Shown: positions 37,756-46,523, counted from the stretch's first letter. The stretch: 64,000 nt of DNA from Schaalia sp. ZJ405 (GCF_011038885.2 NZ_CP064952.1:744001-808000), one strand, 5' to 3'. The notes: generated from the sequence alone by a model not told the origin. Program-made: numbers and translations.

Positions 37756-37776
37756 GTATCGGCCTACTTCTTGAGT
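37739..37776. repeat. 19-bp tandem duplication at convergent gene ends
   Basis: ATCGGCCTACTTCTTGAGT is present twice without a gap (37739-37757, 37758-37776). The first copy provides the miaB stop (TGA); the second provides the stop (TAG on the minus strand) of the YbjN gene. It looks like a recent slippage event. Confidence 0.9.
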
Positions 37777-38363
37777 TGCGTGACGATCTTCGGCAGTTCA
37801 AGCACCGCCTGAACGGTGACCGTCACCCCTCGGCGAATCATCGCGTGGATCTGGCGATCGGACATGCCAGCACCAACGAAGAACGGCGTTGTCAGGGTGA
37901 AACCATACAGTGAATCCATGTGAACTGGCGTGGCCTTCGGTTGAAGATGCTCAGTATTCCACGTGTTCGCAGCTTGGATGAGTTCCTCCATCCCCAATTC
38001 GGGGAAACTGTCAGATGACAGCACAGGACGCGCCTCGCACTGGAACCAGGGGGAGTCCGCTGGTTCCTGATGGAGACGAATCTGTAGGTTATTCACCACC
38101 GTGACGATGGCGAATTCGTGGCGGGTATGAGGGAAGCCATCGCCCTCGAGAACTGCTTCGATGCGATCAAGGGTCAGTGGTTCAACGTCGGTTCCCCACT
38201 TCGCAGCGATCTCATCGGCTGAGAGCGAGTGTGAGGAGTCATCTTCTGAGGACAGCGCGGGTGACGATGGGTGTTCAGACGAATCCGAACCCGATGAATC
38301 GGGGTCTGGAATCCGTGATGCTTTGCCCTCGTCATCGAAGGTAAATGACGTCCATTCAGGCAT
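37764..38363 (-). CDS. YbjN domain protein, longer of a pair
   Basis: 199 residues from ATG 38361-38363, with AAGGAG upstream and an 8-base overlap with the preceding minus-strand gene. The N-terminal 50 residues are acidic and Ser-rich. The YbjN (type III secretion chaperone-like) fold spans about 65-195: WGTDVEPLTLDRIEAVLEGDGFPHT, QEPADSPWFQCEARPVL, LEELIQAANTWNTEHLQPKA-like helix and YGFTLTTPFFVGAGMSDRQIHAMIRRGV. Function unknown, probably a dimeric chaperone-like fold. Ends within the tandem duplication. Confidence 0.78.
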   Translation of the reverse strand: MPEWTSFTFDDEGKASRIPDPDSSGSDSSEHPSSPALSSEDDSSHSLSADEIAAKWGTDVEPLTLDRIEAVLEGDGFPHTRHEFAIVTVVNNLQIRLHQEPADSPWFQCEARPVLSSDSFPELGMEELIQAANTWNTEHLQPKATPVHMDSLYGFTLTTPFFVGAGMSDRQIHAMIRRGVTVTVQAVLELPKIVTQLKK

Positions 38364-38802
38364 TGGGGGTCTCCTTGGTCCACGGATCCGGGAATTGTTC
38401 ATCGAAGAAATTCATCGTGGCGATCGTTGCGATGATGAAGTGTCGTACTTCGCTTTCAAGTTGTTCGTCACTTGCTCCAACGACCCAGTTGAAGACATGA
38501 TGCATCCGGATGTTGATGAATCCTTGATCATTGATCGAGGTCGTGATCTTGGGGATGTACGTTGTTGCATTCCGTTGGACCACCGCTTCGGTCACCGCTG
38601 CTCGGTGAGCCATGTTGAATGAACGTGGCCATTCAGCAATTCCCTGAGCTGGATGCCCAGGGGGCATGATGATGCGGATTGTCCGGTTAGTGAAGATCGC
38701 AGCGACCTGGTCGTTTCCTGCAATGAATGGCGTCAGCCCGATTGAACGCAGCGCCGTGCTCACGCGGTCAAGGGTGACTGCGGGAGTCTGTGATTCAGTC
38801 AT
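38356..38802 (-). CDS. YbjN domain protein, shorter of a pair
   Basis: 148 residues. Pattern as in its neighbour: VTLDRVSTALRSIGLTPFIAGNDQVAAIFTNR at the start, RSFNMAHRAAVTEAVVQRNATTYIPK and FINIRMHHVFNWVVGASDEQLESEV later. The gene overlaps the next YbjN gene by 8 bases, so the two are translationally coupled and may form a heterodimer (inference). A TAGGCT element 7 bases before its ATG suggests a leaderless transcript. Confidence 0.78.
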   Translation of the reverse strand: MTESQTPAVTLDRVSTALRSIGLTPFIAGNDQVAAIFTNRTIRIIMPPGHPAQGIAEWPRSFNMAHRAAVTEAVVQRNATTYIPKITTSINDQGFINIRMHHVFNWVVGASDEQLESEVRHFIIATIATMNFFDEQFPDPWTKETPNA

Positions 38803-38974
38803 GAGTCATAGCCTAGTGTGAGAACGAGGTCAGTGGCGGATTCAATGATTGGCGAGGACGAGCGCTCACCCTCCTACACTAGAGCCTACGGCCAGGTGAG
38901 GGTTGGCCTTAAGGCTATGGTGAGTGTGGCGAAGGAAAGACTCTCTCATCTGCTGGAACAGACGAAAGGTGGGA
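38803..38974. repeat. ybjN-miaA divergent region with a repeat variant
   Basis: Contains GCGAGGACGAGCG (38852-38864), which read in reverse is CGCTCGTCCTCGC followed by CAAT, a variant of the repeat. It also contains TACACT (38875-38880), a possible miaA -10 element. Confidence 0.45.
38810..38815 (-). promoter_or_regulatory. -10 element for leaderless ybjN-pair transcript (candidate)
   Basis: On the minus strand TAGGCT is followed by 7 bases and then the ATG at 38802-38800. No ribosome site. Confidence 0.45.
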
Positions 38975-39973
38975 ATGCGAGTGACGAACGACGAAGCGTA
39001 CCGGCTCATTGTTGCGGTTGTCGGTCCGACTGCGTCTGGAAAGTCCGATGCCGCCTTGGATTTGGCTGAGAAACTGCCGGGGTGGCTGGGAGCAAATGCG
39101 GGTGAACTCGTCAGTGCGGATGCCCTTCAGCTGTACCGCGGGATGGATATTGGGACGGCAAAAACTCCTGTTGACGAGCGGCGCGGAATTCCTCATCATC
39201 AAATCGACGTTCTCGACGTCACAGACGAAGCCTCCGTTGCTGTGTACCAGCAGCGAGCCCGAGCTGATGTTGACGCGATCCACTCTCGTGGGAATGTCGC
39301 TGTTGTGGCAGGTGGGTCCGGTCTCTATCAGCGTGCGCTTCTTGACGTCATGGAATTCCCCGACCATGATGCTGCGATCCGCGAACGCCTCGAAGGTGAA
39401 GCTGAGGGACCTGCGGGCGCGCGGGGACTTCATGAGCGATTGGCGGACCTCGATCCCGTGTCAGCTCAGCGAATTGACCCTCACAATGCGCGCCGTATCA
39501 TCCGCGCCCTTGAGGTCATTGAAATCACAGGGAAACCGTATTCGTCCTCGATGCCGCAGCGAACCTTTGTGCGTCCGGCTCTGATGGTGGCGATCCGCCG
39601 TGACCTGAGTGAACTTGACGACCGGATCAATCGCCGGACGCGGCGCATGTTTGCTGATGGGCTGATCGAAGAGACACGCGCCCTCATTGACGTTGGCCTA
39701 CGCCGGGCGCGTACCGCCTCGAAAGCCACGGGTTACTCACAGGCGTTGGCGGTCATTGACGGGGTGATGAGCGAGGACGAGGCCATCGAGTCCGTTGCCT
39801 TGGCAACCCGTCAGCTGGCACGTCGTCAGCTCAAATGGCTTCGCCCTGACCCGCGGGTCCACTGGCTTGAGGCCCCCGAATCTTCGAGTGCGTCGCCTGG
39901 GAGCGGGGGAGGTGCAGCCTCACAGTCAGCGTGGCTTGACGAGGTCCGCAGGCTCATTGACGCTCGCGGGTGA
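38975..39973 (+). CDS. miaA: tRNA dimethylallyltransferase
   Basis: 332 residues. P-loop GPTASGKSDAALDLAEKL, SADALQLYRGMDIGTAK, PHHQIDVLDV and GGSGLYQRALLD. Later TGYSQALAVIDG and ATRQLARRQLKWLRPD close the family fold. Adds the isopentenyl group to A37 of UNN-reading tRNAs, the substrate for MiaB. AAAGGTGGGA precedes the ATG. Ends in a hairpin facing the methyltransferase gene. Confidence 0.95.
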   Translation: MRVTNDEAYRLIVAVVGPTASGKSDAALDLAEKLPGWLGANAGELVSADALQLYRGMDIGTAKTPVDERRGIPHHQIDVLDVTDEASVAVYQQRARADVDAIHSRGNVAVVAGGSGLYQRALLDVMEFPDHDAAIRERLEGEAEGPAGARGLHERLADLDPVSAQRIDPHNARRIIRALEVIEITGKPYSSSMPQRTFVRPALMVAIRRDLSELDDRINRRTRRMFADGLIEETRALIDVGLRRARTASKATGYSQALAVIDGVMSEDEAIESVALATRQLARRQLKWLRPDPRVHWLEAPESSSASPGSGGGAASQSAWLDEVRRLIDARG

Positions 39974-39982
39974 AACACGCGG

Positions 39983-39998
39983 GCTGGGTGAGCCCAGC
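39983..39998. terminator. Bidirectional hairpin between miaA and methyltransferase
   Basis: GCTGGG (39983-39988) and CCCAGC (39993-39998) with a 4-base loop lie in the 36-bp gap between convergent genes. There is no T-run. Confidence 0.4.
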
Positions 39999-40009
39999 AG
40001 TCGGCGCCG

Positions 40010-40633
40010 TTATTCGTCGTGCGTGAGGCGGACTTCGATGATGCGATAGCCCTTCTTTGAGGCAATTTTCTTCGCGGCATATCCGTTGGTATTCAGCCAC
40101 GATATGAGGGAATCGGCACCGAGGTTGCGTTGGACAACCAGATAGGCTGCGCCGTCGGGAGTGAGAAGATCGATCCACGAGGTCAACATCTCATGCATGG
40201 ATTCTTTGCCCACACGCACGGGAGGATTCGACCAGATGACATCGAAACGCACGTCCTGCGTCCGCGCCATCGCGAGGGCGGTTTCGGCGAGCATTGACCG
40301 AACATTTGGGCAGTCGTTGGTCTGTGCATTGCGCTGGGTGAGATCAACGGCACGGGAGTTGACGTCAACGGCCCAGACCTGTGCACCGGGGGATTCGGCG
40401 GCCATCGTGACGGCCAGCGGTCCCCATCCGCATCCAAGATCAAGGAATCGACCGGACGCGGGTAATTGCGGAGCTTGGGCAAGAAGCTGTCGTGTTCCCA
40501 GGTCGAGGCGATGCGAAGAAAATACTTTCGACGACACCTGCATCTGGAGGTCGTGGCCGCGTGATTCAATGAAAAGCAGACGAAGGTCGGACTCGTCGGC
40601 GGGGGATTGGTCGGCAAAATACTGGTCTTCCAC
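40010..40633 (-). CDS. RsmC-like class I SAM-dependent methyltransferase
   Basis: 207 residues. The MTS (RsmC/RlmG-type) domain: RFLDLGCGWGPLAVTMAAESPGAQVWAVD is the SAM site, and FDVIWSNPPVRVGKE holds the NPP(V/F/Y) motif of base N-methyltransferases. It ends GYRIIEVRLTHDE. Probably methylates guanine N2 of 16S/23S rRNA. Encoded where many actinobacteria have dapF, between miaA and hflX. Confidence 0.88.
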   Translation of the reverse strand: MEDQYFADQSPADESDLRLLFIESRGHDLQMQVSSKVFSSHRLDLGTRQLLAQAPQLPASGRFLDLGCGWGPLAVTMAAESPGAQVWAVDVNSRAVDLTQRNAQTNDCPNVRSMLAETALAMARTQDVRFDVIWSNPPVRVGKESMHEMLTSWIDLLTPDGAAYLVVQRNLGADSLISWLNTNGYAAKKIASKKGYRIIEVRLTHDE

Positions 40634-40786
40634 GCGCTTAGAGTACCTGTCTTTTCTCTTGAACGTGCGACACTAGACGTCAATACCCCACGTGAGTGAT
40701 ACCCGAATCGCGCGACTGGAGCGTGCGATGAGGATTGAGCCACTTAAGCCACCGATGAACAAACGAGCAGTAATGAAAGGGGCCGC

Positions 40787-42349
40787 ATGGCCACATCTCG
40801 CAGCGCCCATGATCCGCAGCTGATTGTCGAGGACGATGCCGCGACACCGCACAGCGAGCTGACTCAGGAGCAGGAGGCGCGTGCCCATGATGTTGTCGCG
40901 CGGATCCTTGCCCGCCAGGCAAGTGCGCTGGTATCAACGCAGGGACAGGACCATTCCCTCGATGCCGGTGAGTGGGAAAAGGATGCTCGTGCGGGAACGC
41001 GACGTGTTCGCGGATTCACTCAGGACCGATCGGAAATTTCCGAGGTCGAATACCGGCAGGTGCGTCTCGAACGCGTCGTCCTCGTGGGCTTACGGACCTC
41101 GGGAACCCAGGAGGAGGCGGAAAACTCCCTTCGTGAGCTTGCCGCCCTTGCTCAAACCGCAGGATCTGAGGTCTGTGATGCCGTGATCCAGAGGCGAACC
41201 CATCCTGATCCGAAAACCTATCTGGGCAAGGGCAAGGCCACGGAGCTTGCCGAGATCGTGCGCGCACATGACGCAGACACAGTGATCGTTGACGAGGAAT
41301 TGGCGCCGTCGCAACGTCGCGGACTTGAGGATGTTGTCGACGCGAAAGTGGTTGACCGGACCGCACTGATTCTTGATATTTTCGCCCAGCACGCCAAATC
41401 ACGTGAAGGCAAAGCACAGGTTGAGTTGGCTCAGCTTGAGTACCTTCTTCCGCGTCTACGCGGGTGGGGTGAGTCGATGTCGCGGCAGGCCGGAGGTCGT
41501 GTTGCTGCGGGTGCAGGTATCGGTTCGCGAGGGCCCGGTGAAACAAAAATTGAGCTTGACCGCCGACGGATCCGCACTCGCATGGCGAAGCTCAGAGAAG
41601 AGATTCGCAAGATGGAACCGGCACGGCGAACCCAACGCCTGTCGCGCCGAAAGGGGAGCGTGCCGTCGGTAGCGATCGCGGGTTACACGAACGCCGGGAA
41701 GTCGACGCTACTTAATCGCCTCACGGGCGCGGGAATCCTCGTCGAGGACGCGCTTTTTGCAACGCTTGACCCGACGGTTCGTCAGACGCGCAGCGCCGAT
41801 GGACGCGTCTACACACTCACCGACACAGTGGGTTTCGTTCGCCGTCTTCCAACGCAGCTCGTTGAGGCTTTTCGGTCGACGCTGGAGGAAATTGGCGAGG
41901 CCGACGTCATTGTCCACGTCGTTGATGCCGCCCACCCAGATCCCCAGGGACAGATTGACGCCGTCCGCGAGGTCTTGTCGACGATTGATGGAGTTGATGA
42001 CATCACCCAGCTCCTCGTATTCAACAAAGCGGACCTCGCAGCGCCCGAACACATCGCCTGGCTACGCACCGCATATCCCGACGCCGTCATCATGTCCGCC
42101 TACACGGGAGATGGAGTCGATGAGGCTCTTGGCAGGATTGAGGCCCTCTTGCCCAGACCTCACAGGGCCATCGACTGCGTGATTCCCTATTCGCGCGGTG
42201 AACTCATCAATCTCATTCACGAGGACGGAGAGATCGACCTCGAGGAATATGACCCTCAGGGAACCCACGTGGTTGGTCGAGTTCCCGAGCATATCTTCGC
42301 GCTGCTGTCAGATGTCGTGGGGACTGGCGCCGGGAGTCAAGGACGCTGA
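40787..42349 (+). CDS. hflX: Ribosome-associated GTPase HflX
   Basis: 520 residues. The N-terminal HflX domain has RRTHPDPKTYLGKGKATELAE and QVELAQLEYLLPRLRGWGESMSRQAGG, then the coiled linker and the GPGETKIELDRRRIRTRM motif. G domain: GYTNAGKSTLLNRL, DTVGFVRRLPTQLVEAFRST, NKAD. Splits stalled or stressed ribosomes. AAAGGGG precedes the ATG. The next gene starts one base after its stop. Confidence 0.95.
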   Translation: MATSRSAHDPQLIVEDDAATPHSELTQEQEARAHDVVARILARQASALVSTQGQDHSLDAGEWEKDARAGTRRVRGFTQDRSEISEVEYRQVRLERVVLVGLRTSGTQEEAENSLRELAALAQTAGSEVCDAVIQRRTHPDPKTYLGKGKATELAEIVRAHDADTVIVDEELAPSQRRGLEDVVDAKVVDRTALILDIFAQHAKSREGKAQVELAQLEYLLPRLRGWGESMSRQAGGRVAAGAGIGSRGPGETKIELDRRRIRTRMAKLREEIRKMEPARRTQRLSRRKGSVPSVAIAGYTNAGKSTLLNRLTGAGILVEDALFATLDPTVRQTRSADGRVYTLTDTVGFVRRLPTQLVEAFRSTLEEIGEADVIVHVVDAAHPDPQGQIDAVREVLSTIDGVDDITQLLVFNKADLAAPEHIAWLRTAYPDAVIMSAYTGDGVDEALGRIEALLPRPHRAIDCVIPYSRGELINLIHEDGEIDLEEYDPQGTHVVGRVPEHIFALLSDVVGTGAGSQGR

Positions 42350-42350
42350 T

Positions 42351-44351
42351 GTGAGTTCCGATCATGTGATTAACGAGGACGAGGACGCCAGCGCTGAGGC
42401 TGTTGACGTCACGGCACGTGTCCTTGATGCTGTTGTTGCACATATGGGTGGTGCTGCGCGTTCTGGGCAGCAGGATATGGCCAGGGTCGTCAGCCGCGCC
42501 ATGAGTGCTCGCGAACACGTCATCGTTCAGGCTGGCACAGGGACCGGTAAGTCACTGGGATACCTTGTGCCACTCCTCGTTGATTGTGCACGTCGGGGGA
42601 ATCGAGGTCTTGTCTCCACGGCAACCTTGGCGCTCCAACGTCAAATCCTCGTCAAGGATGCTCCAGCGGTTATTGACGCTGTGGCCGAGCACACCGGGGT
42701 GCGGCTGCGCGTCGCCGTGCTCAAAGGCTGGTCGAACTACCTGTGCCTCAACCGCATATCCGGCGGGTATCCCGATGAGGATGCCCTGTTTTCCCTCGAG
42801 GGGTCCGACACTGAGAAGTCGGATGCCGCAGACCGATATGCAACGGACAGTGGGCGCGAGATCATTCGCCTACGCGAATGGGCGAAGACAACCGATACGG
42901 GAGACCGGGATGATCTGACCCCCGGCGTCCCCGACCTTGTGTGGCGGCGCGCCAGCGTGTCGAAACGCGAATGTCTGGGTAAAACCTGTCCTTTCATCAA
43001 TGAATGTTTCGCCCAACGCGCCCGAGAAACAGCCAACGACGCAGACGTCGTCGTGACGAACCACTCTCTTTTTGGGATCAACGCCACCGGCGACACAGAC
43101 CTCTTTCCCGGTATCAACGCCGTTGTTATTGACGAGGCACACGAGCTTGCCGGACGAGTAAGAGATCAAGCCCGCGTGGATCTGTCACAATCCCTCGTCA
43201 CCCGCGTTGCCAGAACGCTGCGCACCCACGCGAAAATCAGCGTCTCCGCCCTCGAAAAAGGGGCAATAGCTTTGGGGAGTGCGCTTGAGCCTCTGGACGA
43301 GGGGCTACTCGTTGAACGTCCCGAAGCCCTGCGCGACGCGCTCATCGACGTCAACGATGCGCTTGGACAGGCAGGAAGGGAACTGAAGAACTCATCTGTC
43401 GATGCTGCATCGAAAACACTTGCCAGAGCCGCGATTGACGAGCTCGCCGAAGCGATCGCAGCGTGGTCGGCGGACCCCGAGCGGATGATCACATGGGTGA
43501 CGCGTCCCGACGTCGGCAGTGAACATCTCAACCTCGCTCCGCTCGACGTTGCCCCCGCGCTCGGGAGCCGCGGTTTCGGTGACCGACCCGCGATCCTCAC
43601 ATCCGCCACACTTAAGCTCGGTGGCTCCTTTACGTCGATCGCCCACGACTGTGGTTTATCGATCTCGGGTCAACCGTGGAATGGGATCGACGTAGGCACG
43701 CCCTTCGTTCCGCAAAGCCAGGGAATCCTCTACACGGCCGCGCATATTCCGCCTCCTGGACACTCTGGTCCATCGCCGCAGGTTCTCGATGAACTCGTTG
43801 ACCTTGTTCGCGCCGCCGGAGGTGGAACCCTCGCTCTCTTTTCCTCATGGAAAGCCGCGCAAGCAGGAGCCCAAGCCCTACGCAAAGACACCGAGTTTCC
43901 CATCCTCATGCAAGGGGAAGACACCGTGTCTGCCCTCGTCACCCGATTCCGTGAGGACACCGACTCCTGCCTCGTGGGAACCCTCTCCCTCTGGCAGGGC
44001 GTCGATGTTGTTGGACACTCATGTCGCCTCGTCGTCATTGATCGGATCCCCTTCCCACATCCGGAGGACCCGGTCGCCCAGGCGCGCTCGCGGGATGCCG
44101 AGCGTCGGGGGCTCAACGGATTCCGCACAGTGTCGCTGACACATGCGTCGCTGCTCATGGCTCAGGGTGCGGGGCGACTGTTGCGATCCGTTTCGGATCG
44201 GGGAGTAGTTGCCGTTCTCGACTCCCGGTTATCAACGAAATCCTACGGGGCGTTCATCCGAGCATCGATGCCGCCTTTGTGGCCAACAGAGGATCCGGAC
44301 GTGGTGCGCAGTGCGCTTCAACGGCTACGTGATTCCTCAGGTGATGCGTGA
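42351..44351 (+). CDS. DinG/XPD-family ATP-dependent DNA helicase
   Basis: 666 residues from GTG 42351, one base after the hflX stop. Walker A AGTGTGKSLGYLVPLL; four-cysteine Fe-S region with CLNRISGG upstream and CLGKTCPFINECF; DEAH box VVIDEAHEL. Motifs V and VI are in LSLWQGVDVVGHSCRLVVIDRIPF and QGAGRLLRSVSDRGVVAVLDSR. 5'-3' helicase of the YoaA/DinG group. Two overlapping repeat cores encode the NEDED stretch near the N-terminus. No LexA box seen ahead of it. Confidence 0.92.
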   Translation: MSSDHVINEDEDASAEAVDVTARVLDAVVAHMGGAARSGQQDMARVVSRAMSAREHVIVQAGTGTGKSLGYLVPLLVDCARRGNRGLVSTATLALQRQILVKDAPAVIDAVAEHTGVRLRVAVLKGWSNYLCLNRISGGYPDEDALFSLEGSDTEKSDAADRYATDSGREIIRLREWAKTTDTGDRDDLTPGVPDLVWRRASVSKRECLGKTCPFINECFAQRARETANDADVVVTNHSLFGINATGDTDLFPGINAVVIDEAHELAGRVRDQARVDLSQSLVTRVARTLRTHAKISVSALEKGAIALGSALEPLDEGLLVERPEALRDALIDVNDALGQAGRELKNSSVDAASKTLARAAIDELAEAIAAWSADPERMITWVTRPDVGSEHLNLAPLDVAPALGSRGFGDRPAILTSATLKLGGSFTSIAHDCGLSISGQPWNGIDVGTPFVPQSQGILYTAAHIPPPGHSGPSPQVLDELVDLVRAAGGGTLALFSSWKAAQAGAQALRKDTEFPILMQGEDTVSALVTRFREDTDSCLVGTLSLWQGVDVVGHSCRLVVIDRIPFPHPEDPVAQARSRDAERRGLNGFRTVSLTHASLLMAQGAGRLLRSVSDRGVVAVLDSRLSTKSYGAFIRASMPPLWPTEDPDVVRSALQRLRDSSGDA

Positions 44352-44386
44352 CAGCCTCAGCGGACGGGACAATCAGCCCAGATGAG

Positions 44387-44430
44387 ACGAGGCCTGCTCT
44401 CCTATACTTTCAGGTGACGACAGGCCTCGT
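44387..44430 (+). promoter_or_regulatory. ldh promoter with flanking inverted repeat
   Basis: TATACT (44403-44408) is a near-perfect -10 element. It is enclosed by a 10-bp inverted repeat, ACGAGGCCTG (44387-44396) and CAGGCCTCGT (44421-44430). This could be an operator for a dimeric regulator or a leader hairpin. The sequence does not match the Rex redox operator. Confidence 0.5.
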
Positions 44431-44501
44431 TGTTCTCGCCTGACACGCCACATTGTCCGGTACGTCAGAGACCACAGCCCGCGAGTGAAACGGAGAGTTC
44501 G

Positions 44502-45491
44502 ATGGAATCGCAAGCACAGACCCTCTACCCGGCTAAGTCAGCAGGTCGTCCCTCGAAAATTGCCATTATCGGTGCCGGAGCCGTGGGAACGGCCGTTGCC
44601 TACGCGTGCGCGATGCGTGGAGATGCGCGCTCTATCGTTCTTCACGACATCAACAAAGCAAAGGTTGAGGCTGAAGCCCTTGACATTGCGCACGGGATCC
44701 AATTCACTCCATCGGGATCGATTGAAGGTTCCGATGACGTTGAGATCGTCCGGGGTTCTGACCTGGTGATCGTCACCGCAGGAGCCAAGCAGAAGCCCGG
44801 ACAGTCGCGCCTCGACTTGGCGGAGTCAACGGTGAACCTCATGCGAACGATTGTTCCGAACCTGCAAAACGTTGCACCCGATGCTGTTTTTATGTTCATC
44901 ACCAACCCCGTTGACGTTGTCACCTATGCGGCAATGAAAATTACCGGACTTGAGCGCAACCGGGTTTTCGGTTCGGGAACCGTGCTGGATACGTCGCGTC
45001 TGCGCTACCTGGTGTCACGCGAAACGGGTGTGGCCACGCAGAATATCCACGCCTATGTTGCCGGTGAACACGGTGACTCCGAGGTTGCTCTGTGGTCGTC
45101 CGCTGAAATTGGCAACGTGCCGCTCACTCAGTGGGGGCCAACGCTGTCGGGTCGGACTTTCGATGCGGAACTGCGTTCATCGATCGCCCAAGAGGTTGTT
45201 GACTCCGCGTACAAAATCATCGAAGGAAAAGGCGCAACGAACTACGCGATCGGTCTGGCCGGCGCCAACATTGCGGGTGCTGTTCTGCGCGATGAGAACC
45301 GCGTGCTGACCGTATCAACGTATCTTGACGACTGGGCGGGAATCTCGGATGTGTGTATGGCCGCTCCGACGATTGTTGGTCGCTCTGGTGCGGGTCGGGT
45401 CCTCAATCCACCGCTGACCGAGCGCGAGCGTGACGGACTGCGTCAGTCCGCGGATCGTCTGCGCGAGGTCGCGCGTTCCCTCGGTTTCTGA
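44502..45491 (+). CDS. ldh: L-lactate dehydrogenase
   Basis: 329 residues. NAD site IAIIGAGAVGTAVAYACAMRG, substrate-binding ITNPVDVVTYAA, and the active-site His in YVAGEHGDSEVALWSSAEIG. Reduces pyruvate to L-lactate, pointing to a fermentative metabolism. CGGAGAG precedes the ATG. It has its own promoter with an inverted repeat (44387-44430). It converges on lexA, with a repeat-derived hairpin between them. Confidence 0.94.
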   Translation: MESQAQTLYPAKSAGRPSKIAIIGAGAVGTAVAYACAMRGDARSIVLHDINKAKVEAEALDIAHGIQFTPSGSIEGSDDVEIVRGSDLVIVTAGAKQKPGQSRLDLAESTVNLMRTIVPNLQNVAPDAVFMFITNPVDVVTYAAMKITGLERNRVFGSGTVLDTSRLRYLVSRETGVATQNIHAYVAGEHGDSEVALWSSAEIGNVPLTQWGPTLSGRTFDAELRSSIAQEVVDSAYKIIEGKGATNYAIGLAGANIAGAVLRDENRVLTVSTYLDDWAGISDVCMAAPTIVGRSGAGRVLNPPLTERERDGLRQSADRLREVARSLGF

Positions 45492-45604
45492 TCTGCCAGA
45501 ATATCGGGATTTTCACCTGTGCCCAGGGTGACCGCGTTCCGTTGTCGTGCCCTTTGATCATGCCAGCTCTGTGTGCGCGGGGCCGCCGTGTGGGAAGGCG
45601 CGTT

Positions 45605-45629
45605 CGTCCTCGTCAATGACCTGATGAGG
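45605..45629. terminator. Repeat-derived hairpin between ldh and lexA
   Basis: CCTCGTCA (45608-45615) pairs with TGATGAGG (45622-45629), all positions including one G-U, with a 6-base loop. The left arm is part of the repeat copy TCGTCCTCGTCAATGA (from 45604). It lies just after the lexA stop codon and 115 bases after the ldh stop, so it could end either transcript. Confidence 0.5.
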
Positions 45630-45637
45630 CGGCGTGT

Positions 45638-46411
45638 TCAGAGGGCGCGAATAACTGTGACGACCTTGCCGAGGATCGTTGCTTCATCCCCAAGAATCGG
45701 TGCATAGTCGGTGTTGCGCGGCAGGAGCCAGATGTGTCCCTCGGCCCGTGAGAGGACTTTGACGGTGGCTTCCCCGTCAATCATTGCGGCAACGATCTCA
45801 CCCTCATGCGCATCGGGTTGCGACCGGACGACAACGTAGTCGCCGTCGAGGATACCGGCATCAATCATCGATTCGCCCGAGACCTCAAGCATGAAGAGAT
45901 CTCCGCGCCCCGTCATCCGTGTTGGCAGTTGGAAAACATCTTCGATGTGCTGCTGCGCGGTAATCGGTGCGCCCGCAGCGATCCTCCCAACAAGCGGGAT
46001 TGGTGCGCCGTCGTCGTCAACTGCGCCGGCGGGAATATCGAGGGTAACAACACGGGCTTTGGGTGTGATGTGCTCAGCCGCGTGCTCGGGCGCAACGTCA
46101 CCTGCCTGCGATCCTCCTGACACCGCGTTCGTTTCATTGACGAGGACGGCCTTGGCCAGTGCTGAGAGCTCGATTGCGCGGGGGAGTCCCGCGATGCGTT
46201 GGATATAGCCCTGACGTTCAAGGATGTCGAGATGATGCTTGACCGTTGACGGAGAGGACAGGCCAACCCGTTCGGCAATTTCACGCACTGATGGGGGGAA
46301 GGCACGTTTTTCAAGGGCCTCGTGGATGACCGCGAGAATCTCGCGCTGACGTTTGCTCAGTGGAGTCTGTGGTGCCATCTCAGCGTCCTTTCGTTGTGTG
46401 CCTGCGGTCAT
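45638..46411 (-). CDS. lexA: SOS repressor LexA
   Basis: 257 residues from ATG 46411; ATG 46378 is an alternative. Winged helix: LSKRQREILAVIHEALEKRAFPPSVREIAERVGLSSPSTVKHHLDILE. Self-cleavage Ala-Gly in GRIAAGAPI, nucleophile Ser in SGESMIDAG, general-base Lys in EATVKVLSR. A linker of about 40 residues between the domains is longer than in E. coli but common in actinobacteria. AAAGGA precedes either ATG. LexA boxes at 46524 and 46572-46602 lie between it and the divergent LysM gene, so it regulates itself. Confidence 0.95.
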   Translation of the reverse strand: MTAGTQRKDAEMAPQTPLSKRQREILAVIHEALEKRAFPPSVREIAERVGLSSPSTVKHHLDILERQGYIQRIAGLPRAIELSALAKAVLVNETNAVSGGSQAGDVAPEHAAEHITPKARVVTLDIPAGAVDDDGAPIPLVGRIAAGAPITAQQHIEDVFQLPTRMTGRGDLFMLEVSGESMIDAGILDGDYVVVRSQPDAHEGEIVAAMIDGEATVKVLSRAEGHIWLLPRNTDYAPILGDEATILGKVVTVIRAL

Positions 46412-46523
46412 GGCGCATCCTTTTCCTGTGAGCTTCCTCATAGGACAGTCGAGGGGGTGCCGCAAATGCCTATGGGTGCTGATGCACTTGTGTGTGTCAG
46501 GTTAAGCGAGTTTCGATCGAAAG

